A DNA stretch of 64,000 nt from Babylonia areolata (lineage: Eukaryota > Mollusca > Gastropoda > Neogastropoda > Buccinidae), in NCBI RefSeq assembly GCF_041734735.1, contig NC_134895.1, positions 8,280,233-8,344,232 on the forward strand. The letters are read 5' to 3'. The notes below the pieces were generated by a model. That model made no database searches, was not told where the DNA came from, and worked only from the letters and a program-made list of their open reading frames with translations. Below, in pieces: positions 59,701 to 64,000 of the stretch (position 1 is its first letter; every line of letters begins with the position of its first letter). The translations under genes and the position numbers were made by a program.

Positions 59701-62700
59701 TACACACTGCAAGCTAACATGATTCATCCACGTACTGTACACACTGCAACTCACATGATTCATCCACGTACTGTACACACTGCAAGCTAACATGATACAC
59801 ACTGCAAATCACATGATTCATCCACATACTGTACACACTGCAAGTCACATGATTCACACTGCACGTCATACGATTCATCCACATACTGTACACACTGCAA
59901 GTTAACATGATTCATTCACATACTGTACACACTGGAAGTCACATGATTCACACTGCAACTCACATGATTCATCCACATACTGTACACACTGCAAGTCACA
60001 TGATTCATCCACGTACTGTACACACTGCAAGTCACACGAGTGGTCCATGTACTGTACACACAGCTAATCAGTTTTCCCACAAGCCACCATTTTTTGTTTG
60101 CTTTTTTCCTAGCTGGCATTGTTCACCTGAAATCTGTTTCTCCGTTTTTGAAACACTGGACTAACAGTGTGCTCTTCAGTCGATGGATATCAACTCACAA
60201 TACTTCTCTTCATACAATTAAGATACAGATAAAAAGAATTATTGAGACATTTTGCCTTGTAGAGTGTTAACTGTACAACAAACAATTTCTGAATCTGAGA
60301 TCAATTCTGATTGATAAGAAAACATCACAAATATCCAGTAAGTATAAAAAATCAAGGTATAAACACAAAACAAATGAAAACTCCAGCAACATTTTTTACA
60401 GTCTGCCCACACAGATCAAAAAACGAAAGAAAACAACAGAACCTACTTACCCGATTGACTGTTTCCATCATGGGCGATGACTTTGATGCAGCAATGCGTG
60501 CTTTGTCCAACTGAAAGGAACATCACACTGTTCATGCAACCATCCAAATATAGATACCACTGATCACCCAATGTGATGTGGCACCAAATGTGATGTGTTG
60601 TTTTTCTCATACATTAGCATCTTGCAACTGTGGTAATGGTTCTGGATGTTAATGGTCTTTTTTTTTCTTTCTTTTTCTTTTCTTTTTTTTTCTTTTTAAA
60701 GCGAAATGCTTAAAGATTCTAACATCAGAACATTCAAGCACTTGACCAACTGTCAAAATAATCAGTTACCCAACTGTAGTAGTAGCAAAATAAAACTCTG
60801 ATACTTTTTTTAATATAGTCTTTTATGTGACAAAAATCCTTAGAGACTACATTTACAGATCTTTTTTTCCTTATTTCTGCTCATACATTCCACGAATTAG
60901 GAGCAAAAAATAATGAAAAGGTGAGAAAAAGGAAAGTAGATGGCGCACCTTGTCCTGTGTGGCCTGACTGCTGGTGTGGAAGCTGAGGTAGTTGAGGACC
61001 TGGGGTTCCAGTCCACTGACAGCTTCCAGCAGAGCGACAACCAGTGCAGGGATGTGGGGTTTCAGCAGTTCCCCTGCCTTCTTGCTGATCTCCAGAATGG
61101 TGGACAGCCTGTAGTGCAGTCATCAGATACACAGTCATAATAATAATAATAATGGTATTTATATAGTGCTGAATCTTGTGCAGAGACAAATCAAAGTACT
61201 TTCGCACCAGTCATTCACATGTATGCATAACTCTAAAACTGGAGAAACTGAAGACAAGGAAGTGGCAGGGAAGGGAGGCTATTTTGGGAAGAGGTGGGTT
61301 TTAAGGCCAGACTTGAAAGAGCTGACTGTGGAGACCTGACGAAGCGAAAGAGGAAGTTCATTCCAATTGCAAGGTCCAGAAACAGAGAAAGAACGGTGGC
61401 CAACAGTCGAGTGCATCACAACAGTACAGTGTAACCCATATCATGGGGACAGAATTTTGCCACTGACAATCTTTTAACTGTGGGTTCTTTTACAAGCGCC
61501 AAGTTCATGCTGCACATGGGACCTTGGTTTATTTTCTCAAACAAATTACCATTGTCACTGTAAACCTACCGACAGACACTGTGACAGACAGACAACAAAA
61601 AAAAGAAAAAAAAAGAAGGAAGTAAAAACATAATCTCCCTGAGGGATACCACAACAACTGTCAATGCAGGCAGACAGTATGTGGAAGCCTCTTCAGCCCC
61701 CCCCAAAAAGAATTAAATTCCACTGAACTTTAAAAAATAAATAAATACAAAAAAAATTCTATTGAACTGAATTTTCTTTCATGAGGGAAGTTGAAAAGCA
61801 ACGTTAAAGAAAGACAGGGCAGGAGGGGGAGGGAGAGAGGAGTGACTGACCCGATGGCGCGGACCTCCTTGACGTTGGTGTTGAGCGTGATGTTCAGCAG
61901 ACATGGCAGCACTGCCCGCGTGGCCCGCCCACCTGCCTGCCCGTTCTCCGGGTCACAGATTCTGATTGACACCTGCACAGCCATACACCCCCAACTTTTG
62001 TTGTTACAGAAAAAAAAGGTAATTAACAGGCATCTCTAGAAAGGGAAAACCAATATTACAAAGTTGAAATACAAGACATTTTTTTTATTACCAATATGTT
62101 CCAATAGCATCATCAGGCTCATTAACCACGTTTGCTTTCATCACATACTAGAACATTAGATGATGATGAAACTTTCATCATATCCCGGCATTTTAATGAC
62201 AAAATTGAAATTTTCATCATGTACTGGAACATCAGATGATGACAAAACATTCATCATATTTATCCTGGAACATTAGTGATTATGATTAAATTTTCATCAT
62301 ATATTGAAACAACAGATGATGATGCAACTTTTATCATATACTGGAACATCAATAATGATAATGAAATTTTCACTAAAATCAACTGATGAAGAAGTTCGTT
62401 CAAAACTGAACGTATTTTGTTATGTTTCCACCTTACATTTGCGTCACTGCTCTTTTTCTCTCTATTTCTTTCTCTCTCTCATCTTTTCCTTTCTCTGCCT
62501 CTCTCTCTCTGTGTGCTGATGCACAGCAGGTTATTTCTCTCACCTTGCTCAGAGTTTTACACGACTGGTCAGCTGCAGTGCGCACCGACTCCTGGCAAGA
62601 CACACATCACGAATGTCAACACAGCTGTCATCTCAAGTAGAACACACAGATATAAGTCCCTTGCCCCCTCTCAAATTGTACATACTCATTCTTCAAGTCC

Positions 62701-62938
62701 CAATCCCATCAACTCACAAAATGAAAAGTAAAACATCACACAGAATTATCAGAACTGTACTGAGTTATATCACCAGGACTGTACTGAGTTATCAATCAAT
62801 GACATTCATCTTGACACACAGGGTTTTTTGGTCTTCTCTGCAGCACTTCCTCATTACAGAGAGACACACACAGAGTGTGTGTGCGCACGCATCTATGTCT
62901 GGGTATGTGTGTGAGTGTCTGTCATGTATGTGTGCGCA

Positions 62939-62980
<42 letters not shown>

Positions 62981-63349
62981 CGTGAAAGTGAGACTTGTGC
63001 AAGTGTAACAGCAGCGATATCCACAAATACATATGCACATTTGTGAACATATAGTTTCATACATACTGGTCTTGCTGTGATCACGCACATAATTTTTTCA
63101 ATGAACTTTTTCACTGTCTTTTCTTTAAGTACTGCCATAGCTGTCATCAGTGCAAGTGGGTACCTTGATATCATCACGGACTCGAAGACACTGTTCCCAT
63201 AACTCTGGCAGATCGTCCACAACACTGTCCAACACTCTGCCCCTCAGCAGGTCGGTGACTGCATTACAACTGGACTCTCGCACACGCCACTGATTGCTGG
63301 TCAGGTTCTTCAGGAGGTCGCTCAAGATCTCTTTTAAATACAGGTCCAC
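37936..63349 (-). CDS. ECPAS: Proteasome adapter and scaffold protein ECM29, C-terminal part (19 exons)
   Basis: Nineteen exons on the minus strand join in phase to 681 codons plus stop (2046 bp). The human protein is about 1845 residues, so this is roughly the last third and the start lies beyond 64000. Diagnostic matches to ECM29 as I remember it include [84 protein letters not shown] and STWKVQ. Family knowledge: ECM29 is a HEAT-repeat solenoid that binds the 26S proteasome, takes part in its quality control and stress remodelling, and links it to endosomes and motors. The exons are alpha-helical HEAT pairs and no membrane segments are seen. Introns carry a full LINE, a truncated LINE, SINEs and three acceptor-copying minisatellites. 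The gene is convergent with the GPCR gene. Confidence 0.93.
38300..39775 (-). mobile_element. LINE fragment, 5' part only, in last ECM29 intron
   Basis: Contains a 5' region (39460-39775) and an endonuclease ORF, but the reverse transcriptase and 3' end are missing. Coding similarity ends near 38305 with a TAA. LINE copies are normally truncated at the 5' end, so loss of the 3' part suggests a later deletion or recombination. The family differs from the full LINE at 51-55 kb. Confidence 0.75.
38445..39452 (-). pseudogene. LINE endonuclease domain, I/Jockey/CR1-like, RT lost
   Basis: A 335-codon open frame. From about residue 60 it carries AP-endonuclease motifs [49 protein letters not shown] and GGSDHRPV. 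It ends at a TGA at 38445-38447. A one-base shift there lets similarity continue as [20 protein letters not shown] and NVETHNRAK to about 38305, so the copy is frameshifted and lacks RT. It is still open enough to be fairly young. It is not a host gene. Confidence 0.78.
39776..40312. other. ECM29 intron, no element recognised
   Basis: AT-rich with short GT/CA runs near 39957-39975 and 40143-40162. Confidence 0.5.
40313..40384 (-). CDS. ECPAS: ECM29 exon 18 in window, start copied upstream
   Basis: Two bases complete Gly, then [20 protein letters not shown] and RLA plus one base; acceptor TGGGCAG, donor GCAG|gtatgt. It aligns with [22 protein letters not shown]. The acceptor and first 14 coding bases are the core of a 65-bp tandem repeat running upstream to about 40955. 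Confidence 0.88.
40385..40955 (-). repeat. Minisatellite, 65-bp unit, 8 extra copies, carrying the ECM29 exon 18 acceptor and start
   Basis: TTACCTGCCC recurs at 40381, 40446, 40511, 40576, 40641, 40706, 40771, 40836 and 40901 on the plus strand, a strict 65-bp period. On the minus strand each unit has TTGGGCAG|GTAATC and on through 14 exon bases. Units are nearly identical, so the expansion is recent. Confidence 0.93.
41397..41491 (-). CDS. ECPAS: ECM29 exon 17 in window
   Basis: Completes Arg, then [20 protein letters not shown] and [11 protein letters not shown] plus one base; acceptor TTTCAG, donor TTAG|gtgggt. It corresponds to the [22 protein letters not shown] region. Moderately diverged, but both splice phases fit. 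Confidence 0.82.
41492..42283. other. ECM29 intron with a possible tRNA-like relic
   Basis: Near 41945-42080 two B-box-like blocks, CAAGTTCAAATCCAACTAGG and CAAGTTCAAATCCCACCAGG, each followed by ATTCTTCAG.CATGAC, form a 42-bp tandem duplication. This may be an old SINE head. Low certainty. Confidence 0.35.
42284..42412. repeat. Minisatellite, 29-bp unit, 4-5 copies
   Basis: ATACCCCCAGCTGAACAAAG recurs at exactly 29 bp (42311, 42340, 42369 and 42398 for CTGAAC), in an ECM29 intron. Confidence 0.9.
42413..43291. other. ECM29 intron, nothing recognised
   Basis: Unique sequence, with an AGAAA-rich purine tract at 43160-43250. Confidence 0.5.
43292..43962. mobile_element. TTAA-flanked, piggyBac-like non-autonomous DNA transposon, copy 3
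   Basis: TTAACTCACTCGTGACGAC on the left and CGTCCGGAGAGAGTTAA on the right. The minus-strand remnant is open from [20 protein letters not shown] into EVDDDEEE here, longer than in copies 1 and 2, and looks like the start of a piggyBac transposase. It lies in the ECM29 intron between exons 16 and 17. Confidence 0.78.
44105..44210 (-). CDS. ECPAS: ECM29 exon 16 in window
   Basis: Two bases complete Gly, then [20 protein letters not shown] and [14 protein letters not shown] plus two bases; acceptor TTCCAG, donor ACAG|gtaaga. The STWKVQ motif is strongly conserved in ECM29. Confidence 0.9.
44211..44599. other. ECM29 intron, nothing recognised
   Basis: AT-rich with short CA and CAT runs. Two copies of CAATTACACTCGCAT (about 44360 and 44440) hint at a small duplication. 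Confidence 0.5.
44600..44672 (+). mobile_element. SINE family B, 3' fragment
   Basis: GATGCGCTCTTCCTTGGGAG, AGCAGCCCAAATTTCACAC and GAGAAATGTGTTGTGAC match the 3' end of family B. Confidence 0.55.
44845..44953 (-). CDS. ECPAS: ECM29 exon 15 in window
   Basis: Starts [20 protein letters not shown], then [16 protein letters not shown] plus one base; acceptor CAGCAG, donor CAGG|gtcaga. The charged linker followed by LG.AWP matches vertebrate ECM29 ([24 protein letters not shown]). A neighbouring AG three bases upstream could add one residue. Confidence 0.85.
44954..45848. other. ECM29 intron between exons 14 and 15
   Basis: Begins with an ACCAC pentamer run (44965-44992) next to the exon 15 acceptor; otherwise unique sequence. 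Confidence 0.5.
45849..45995 (-). CDS. ECPAS: ECM29 exon 14 in window, start copied upstream
   Basis: Forty-nine codons: [40 protein letters not shown] and DIVTPHLSQ; acceptor CTGACAG, donor CAG|gtgacc. It matches the LKE..KENVKYKIVAISCAAD region. The acceptor and first 24 coding bases recur in a 53-bp tandem repeat directly upstream. Confidence 0.9.
45996..46192 (-). repeat. Minisatellite, 53-bp unit, about 3.7 copies, carrying the ECM29 exon 14 acceptor and start
   Basis: Spacing is exactly 53 bp (ACAATCT at 45991, 46044, 46097 and 46150 on the plus strand). Each unit contains GTACCTGACAG|ATTGTG and on through the first 24 coding bases of exon 14. Alternate units carry GCTGTG or GCCTTG at one place, suggesting a two-unit duplication step. 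Confidence 0.92.
46193..46858. other. ECM29 intron, nothing recognised
   Basis: AT-rich unique sequence. Confidence 0.5.
46859..46895 (-). CDS. ECPAS: ECM29 exon 13 in window (37-bp microexon)
   Basis: One base completes Lys, then [12 protein letters not shown]; acceptor TTACAG, donor AAG|gtaaag. Too short to find by length. It is supported by phase on both sides and by its place between exons 12 and 14 in the ECM29 alignment. Confidence 0.82.
47419..47462 (-). CDS. ECPAS: ECM29 exon 12 in window (44 bp)
   Basis: A small exon, [14 protein letters not shown] plus two bases, between CTTTCAG and GCAA|gtaaga. It aligns with EELLKAIACVVTAC in vertebrates. A degenerate tandem array begins about 20 bp upstream of its acceptor. 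Confidence 0.85.
47484..47765. repeat. Degenerate tandem repeat, 57-73 bp unit, 4 copies, 20 bp from ECM29 exon 12
   Basis: GCATGATGTTTATTGCAC and CCAATCAAATTTTACA blocks begin at 47485, 47542, 47609 and 47682. The array abuts the acceptor side of exon 12 but does not contain a copy of the splice site. Confidence 0.8.
47998..48388 (+). mobile_element. SINE family A, variant copy in ECM29 intron
   Basis: A diverged tRNA-like head (TGGCCAAATGGGTAG, GAGTTTGATCC) followed by the family A body (AAGGGTGGCGATTTTTTCC, AAGATCCTGTAATCC, CACACCCCAGAAAATGG) and GTTGCAGCACACGAAC. It probably belongs to a different subfamily from the 1530 copy. Confidence 0.8.
48485..48696 (-). CDS. ECPAS: ECM29 exon 11 in window
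   Basis: The largest internal exon here. Two bases complete Gly, then 70 codons: [60 protein letters not shown] and [10 protein letters not shown]; donor AAAG|gtgtgc. GGIRLYL and GRTWAGK-like positions are conserved in ECM29. A family B SINE lies just upstream. Confidence 0.92.
48745..49138 (-). mobile_element. SINE family B, full copy in ECM29 intron
   Basis: Begins with the A-rich end near 48750 and ends at GGCCACCACTCCAC at 49138. All body blocks are present, with a short internal duplication at CAGGTTTTGCCAG (48909-48927). Confidence 0.85.
49139..49919. other. ECM29 intron, nothing recognised
   Basis: Short open frames near 49307-49576 have no recognisable domain. CA-rich near 49795-49890. 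Confidence 0.5.
49920..49979 (-). CDS. ECPAS: ECM29 exon 10 in window (60 bp)
   Basis: Completes a Glu codon, then [19 protein letters not shown] plus one base; acceptor TGCAG, donor CCAG|gtgggg. Its acidic start and W.DVW..I.PG end match the [20 protein letters not shown] region of vertebrate ECM29. Confidence 0.88.
50203..50572. repeat. Minisatellite, 54-bp unit, 7 copies
   Basis: GCTATACAAGTATCCAAACC recurs every 54 bp from 50214 to 50484 (last spacing 51). The unit includes a CAT trinucleotide run. It may have grown from a LINE tail of the GCGCTATATAAATACC type. It lies in the ECM29 intron between exons 9 and 10. Open frames in it (for example [18 protein letters not shown]) are artefacts. 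Confidence 0.92.
50690..50795. repeat. CA microsatellite beside ECM29 exon 9 donor
   Basis: Long CA array with CAAATA interruptions, ending about 17 bp from the exon 9 donor; on the transcribed strand it is a GT run. Confidence 0.92.
50812..50943 (-). CDS. ECPAS: ECM29 exon 9 in window
   Basis: Two bases complete Asn, then [40 protein letters not shown] and KTE plus one base; acceptor GTGCAG, donor GAAG|gtgcgc. It aligns with the C.LTIHAIGRYSPD..LPLAFLGMHE segment of ECM29. Confidence 0.9.
51165..55355 (-). mobile_element. Apparently full-length non-LTR retrotransposon (LINE) in ECM29 intron
   Basis: An about 4.2-kb element in the same orientation as ECM29. It has a GC-rich 5' region (about 54640-55355), one long ORF (51284-54634) and a short 3' UTR with GATGGTCATCATCGAT-like sequence. 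The borders are estimates from the change of base composition, and I could not see clear target-site duplications. The unbroken ORF argues for recent insertion. Confidence 0.85.
51284..54634 (-). CDS. LINE ORF: AP endonuclease, reverse transcriptase and C-terminal C2H2 zinc finger (1116 aa)
   Basis: The protein that copies the element into the genome by target-primed reverse transcription. In order: a basic N-terminus; an apurinic-type endonuclease from about residue 55 ([44 protein letters not shown]); a linker; RT with [55 protein letters not shown] and the catalytic FADD near residue 800; a thumb/connection region ([31 protein letters not shown]); and a classical C2H2 finger CPNCQRTF...HLRTH at the end. 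All catalytic motifs are present and there is no internal stop. I cannot assign the clade with certainty. The upstream start codon choice is uncertain and the true start may lie a little further in. Confidence 0.9.
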   Translation of the reverse strand: MHCSPPWHEEGARKGALKIACSISPWPAYRGWRGPYISGRNKEKEKKKTRIVPLTIGAWNIRTLLDRDNADRPQRRTALVASELARYNIDIAALSETRLAGEGELCERGSGYTFFWSGRGSEERREAGVGFAVKTALVSKLAGIPKGVNDRLMTMKLPLASGQKHLTIVSAYAPTMTNPDEVKAKFYEDLHSVIAAIPKADKLIILGDFNARVGSDYISWDGVIGKHGVGHCNPNGLLLLQTCAEHELLITNTVFCLPTRNRTSWMHPRSKHWHLIDYVIVRKRDRQDVRVTKTMCGAECWTDHRLVVSKLNIRIQPKRRPQGQKAPKRLNIAKLKSITIKQSFVELLEDRLESASLDNQNVESDWRTLRELIYSTASETLGPMTRKHKDWFDENCDEIKQLLDEKRRLHQAHLSNPKSTSKKDAYDAIRRTVQQKLRQMQDKWLSDKADEIQGYADRHDIKRFYDALKEVYGPTSSGSSPLLSADGNTLITEKENILERWAEHFNSVLNRPSSINDEAIDRLPQVPINEALDDPPTLLETQKAIRLLSSGKAPGSDSIPAEVYKDGGTVLTEKLHQLYSLMWKEETIPQDFKDACIIHLYKRKGNRQACDNHRGISLLSIAGKILARILLNRLTAHLDQGHLPESQCGFRKERGTTDMVFAARQLQEKCQEQNADLFSTYVDLTKAFDTVSREGLWKIMAKYGCPRKFISLVSQFHEGMQARVQDNGETSAPFAVTNGVKQGCVLAPTLFSLMFSAMLTDAFRDGDVGIGLKYRTDGKLFNLRRLQAKTKVMTDIIRDFLFADDCALNAGSEADMQLSVDKFATASRNFGLTISTRKTEVLHQPAPGKPYVEPNITVNGQRLSAVERFTYLGSTLSRNATIDDEVNVRIARASATFGRLNANVWNRRGISLETKLKVYRAVVLPTLLYACETWTVYQRHAKKLNHFHTTCLRKLLNIKWQDKTPDTEVLAKATLPSIFTILMQSQLRWAGHVARMPDHRLPKRLFYGELQQGKRSHGGQKKRFRDTLKVSLKAFDINPDSWEESAVDRDKWRAAVHKGARLCEANRTAAAVQKRQARKSRANKLPDNDMPVFVCPNCQRTFRAQIGLFSHLRTHR
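55820..56545. repeat. Old tandem duplication of about 370 bp with 27-bp subrepeats
   Basis: The two halves (about 55820-56190 and 56195-56545) share ACTAGCAAAATCAGGAA, GACAGTATCGATT, CTAGGTCACTCAGT and CATCTTCAGAAT. Inside the first, GGTCTGGCGATCAATCCACG repeats about three times with changes. It lies in the ECM29 intron next to the LINE. Confidence 0.75.
56560..56780 (+). promoter_or_regulatory. CpG-rich patch, possible antisense promoter or first exon
   Basis: Within an AT-rich ECM29 intron, a patch with many CpG contains AACAACAATGGCTGCGCCCA and then CAGTAAGC, an ATG followed 15 bases later by a donor-like site on the plus strand. It could be a start-site region of an antisense transcript or an unknown repeat. 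Speculative. Confidence 0.25.
56781..57126. other. ECM29 intron, nothing recognised
   Basis: Purine-rich plus strand (56950-57050), otherwise unremarkable. Confidence 0.5.
57127..57193 (-). CDS. ECPAS: ECM29 exon 8 in window (67 bp)
   Basis: Starts [20 protein letters not shown] after TCTCCAG, then HE plus one base; donor GAAA|gtgagt. The DSSTEKL motif is diagnostic. The next intron is the largest in the gene here, 6.2 kb, enlarged by a LINE insertion. Confidence 0.9.
57606..57885. repeat. Degenerate tandem repeat, about 105-bp unit, 3 copies
   Basis: TATCCTTTGTAAGAGATGAA, TGTCCTTTTTTTATAAGAT and CATCCTTTGTCAGTCATGAA begin three diverged units that also share a TATCAGTTCAGAT-like block. Confidence 0.6.
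57971..58062 (-). CDS. ECPAS: ECM29 exon 7 in window
   Basis: Two bases complete Gly, then [20 protein letters not shown] and [10 protein letters not shown]; donor AAG|gtctct. It corresponds to vertebrate [20 protein letters not shown], part of the most conserved HEAT region. Confidence 0.9.
58063..58762. other. ECM29 intron between exons 6 and 7
   Basis: A-rich unique sequence. No repeat or exon seen. Confidence 0.5.
58763..58919 (-). CDS. ECPAS: ECM29 exon 6 in window, preceded by 1.1 kb of copies of its own start
   Basis: Starts [20 protein letters not shown], continues through [20 protein letters not shown] and ends CPQDLAPHA plus one base; donor CAG|gtgagc. It matches ECM29 (CLQYLD.SVLGELVPRL in vertebrates). 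The acceptor TTGCAG|TGTGTACAG and the first 24 exon bases are repeated dozens of times immediately upstream (58920-60062). Confidence 0.92.
58920..60062 (-). repeat. Minisatellite, 36-bp and 21-bp units, about 1.1 kb, carrying the ECM29 exon 6 acceptor and start
   Basis: On the minus strand the 36-bp unit is CTTGCAG|TGTGTACAG then TATGTGGATGAATCA then TGTGA. The part after the bar is the first 24 bases of exon 6 (CVQYVDES). A 21-bp unit is an internal deletion of it. Both lengths are multiples of three, so long stretches stay open in the exon's frame. Some 37-bp units carry a TAG. Copies next to the exon are the most diverged. Confidence 0.92.
60063..60450. other. ECM29 intron between exons 5 and 6 outside the array
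   Basis: The non-repetitive remainder of the intron, about 390 bp, includes the exon 5 donor region. Confidence 0.5.
60451..60510 (-). CDS. ECPAS: ECM29 exon 5 in window (60 bp)
   Basis: Twenty codons, [20 protein letters not shown], between CTTTCAG and CGG|gtaagt. The SKSSPMMET motif is nearly invariant in animal ECM29. Confidence 0.93.
60511..60948. other. ECM29 intron between exons 4 and 5
   Basis: T-rich tract at 60658-60697; nothing else recognised. Confidence 0.5.
60949..61108 (-). CDS. ECPAS: ECM29 exon 4 in window
   Basis: One base completes Gly, then 53 codons: [20 protein letters not shown] and on to [20 protein letters not shown], donor AAG|gtgcgc. The [11 protein letters not shown] core is diagnostic for ECM29. 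The tail of an L2-like LINE sits only 28 bp upstream of the acceptor. Confidence 0.92.
61137..61425 (-). mobile_element. 3' end of the same L2/CR1-like LINE, in ECM29 intron
   Basis: Reverse complement of the 3540-3905 element: it shares the GCACTATATAAATACC tail, the ATT run, the GTGAATGACTGGTGC block and the C-terminal coding block (GGTCCAGAAACAGAGAAAG on plus). It is 5' truncated. Its tail is 28 bp from the exon 4 acceptor of ECM29. Confidence 0.75.
61450..61556 (-). mobile_element. SINE family B, fragment
   Basis: ACAGAATTTTGCCACTG, GGGTTCTTTTACAAGCGCC and GGGACCTTGGTTTATTTTC match the central body of family B. Confidence 0.6.
61851..61972 (-). CDS. ECPAS: ECM29 exon 3 in window
   Basis: Starts [20 protein letters not shown] after GTGCAG and continues [20 protein letters not shown] plus two bases of a Gly codon; donor GG|gtcagt. 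LPCLL and EVRA positions align with ECM29. GC-rich compared with its introns. Confidence 0.9.
62140..62375. repeat. Degenerate tandem repeat, about 65-bp unit, 3-4 copies
   Basis: GGAACATCAGATGATGACAA, TTTTCATCATATATTG and similar blocks recur, rich in GATGATGA and CATCAT, in the ECM29 intron between exons 2 and 3. Confidence 0.7.
62544..62591 (-). CDS. ECPAS: ECM29 exon 2 in window (48 bp)
   Basis: A small in-frame exon, [16 protein letters not shown], between TTGCCAG and AAG|gtgaga. It matches the ESVRKAAELALKTLSK segment of vertebrate ECM29, so it is supported despite its size. Confidence 0.9.
62938..62982. repeat. TG microsatellite
   Basis: About 18 uninterrupted TG units within a TG-rich tract (62875-62985) in the ECM29 intron between exons 1 and 2. 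Confidence 0.93.
63164..63349 (-). CDS. ECPAS: ECM29 exon 1 in window
   Basis: Phase 0 start after CCTCAG, donor AAG|gtaccc. The 62 codons begin [20 protein letters not shown], then [18 protein letters not shown], and end RVRDDIK. This is a HEAT-repeat helix pair nearly identical in pattern to vertebrate ECM29. The upstream intron side begins with a short CA run. Confidence 0.92.
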
Positions 63350-64000
63350 CTGAGGTACACACACACACACACAGTGTCCATAATTCAACAGATACCAGTA
63401 AGAAAAATACATCAAGCTATCAAATTCATGTTAATCTCTTTCAGCTCAATGGGTCATACAGTTCTCTAATAATCATTTTTTCTCCAAACAACTAAAACCG
63501 GTCTTCTTCAAAATGGTGACACCTTGGCAGTCTCAGACTGATAATCCTTTTAAAAGTCTGAGAAAATTATGAATGATGTACACAAAGATAAAAAAACAAA
63601 ACAACTGAACAATGATTCAGAAAACAATTCTAATAATTCTGATGAAGAAGAGACTGAGGCTCACAGCTCATTTTTTGTTTGCTTCTATGTTGTGAGTTGT
63701 TTATTTTACAGAAATACTCATAAAATATCATAAGCATGTCAAAATATGTCAACAAATACTCCACAAATCATGAAGCAACTCATTTTATCTTATTCTGCCT
63801 GTGAAAGAAGAACTTATGGCGCAGTCCATGTAATTTCATGCATAAATCCCCACAACAGAGAGGCTACAGTAATTTCAGTGTACACAGGACTGACACAGCT
63901 TTTTTCCTCGGCTTATGGGATACAGCTGACCTCAAGACATGTTGGTAGTCAAGGGGTTAACTCAAAGGAAAAAGTTATTGAGCTACCAGACTCGAGTGAA
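63350..64000. other. ECM29 intron continuing out of the window
   Basis: No further exon recognised; short CA run at 63358-63373. Confidence 0.5.

Noticed and set aside
58999-59908. Long repetitive open frames on both strands (for example [10 protein letters not shown] or [10 protein letters not shown] repeats)
   Set aside because: They are translations of the exon 6 minisatellite; all frames stay open because the unit length is a multiple of three.

Overview
The window looks like mollusc nuclear DNA, most likely from a caenogastropod snail. That placement is inference: it rests on three SINE families that I recognise as typical of snail genomes, AT-rich non-coding DNA with many microsatellites, and metazoan multi-exon genes with GT-AG introns. 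No bacterial, organellar or viral gene set is present.

Two host genes face each other tail to tail. On the + strand, four exons between 4308 and 9281 encode the end of a latrophilin/Cirl-type adhesion GPCR: TM6-TM7, the juxtamembrane tail and a long Ser-rich/acidic cytoplasmic tail. On the - strand, 19 exons from 63349 down to 37936 encode the last 681 residues of ECM29 (ECPAS), the HEAT-repeat proteasome adaptor. All 18 ECM29 junctions and the three GPCR junctions are phase-compatible. The 28.6 kb between the two stop codons holds no gene I can recognise. It probably contains long 3' UTRs, tandem repeats, SINEs, a TTAA-flanked DNA transposon and an old LINE reverse-transcriptase fossil.

Mobile elements: an apparently full-length LINE with an unbroken 1116-codon endonuclease/RT/zinc-finger ORF lies in an ECM29 intron (about 51165-55355, same strand). 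A second LINE lacking its 3' half lies in the last ECM29 intron (about 38300-39775). There are two 3' ends of an L2/CR1-like LINE, three copies of a TTAA-flanked piggyBac-like non-autonomous transposon, and more than a dozen SINE copies.

The most unusual signal is a recurring structure. At five exons (GPCR exons 3 and 4; ECM29 exons 6, 14 and 18) the intron ends in a minisatellite whose unit contains a copy of that exon's own 3' splice site. In four of them the unit also carries the first 10-24 coding bases. Each true acceptor is therefore preceded by 3 to about 30 decoy acceptors. No array copies a donor site. Many other short tandem duplications of different ages suggest that this locus, or this genome, generates them readily.
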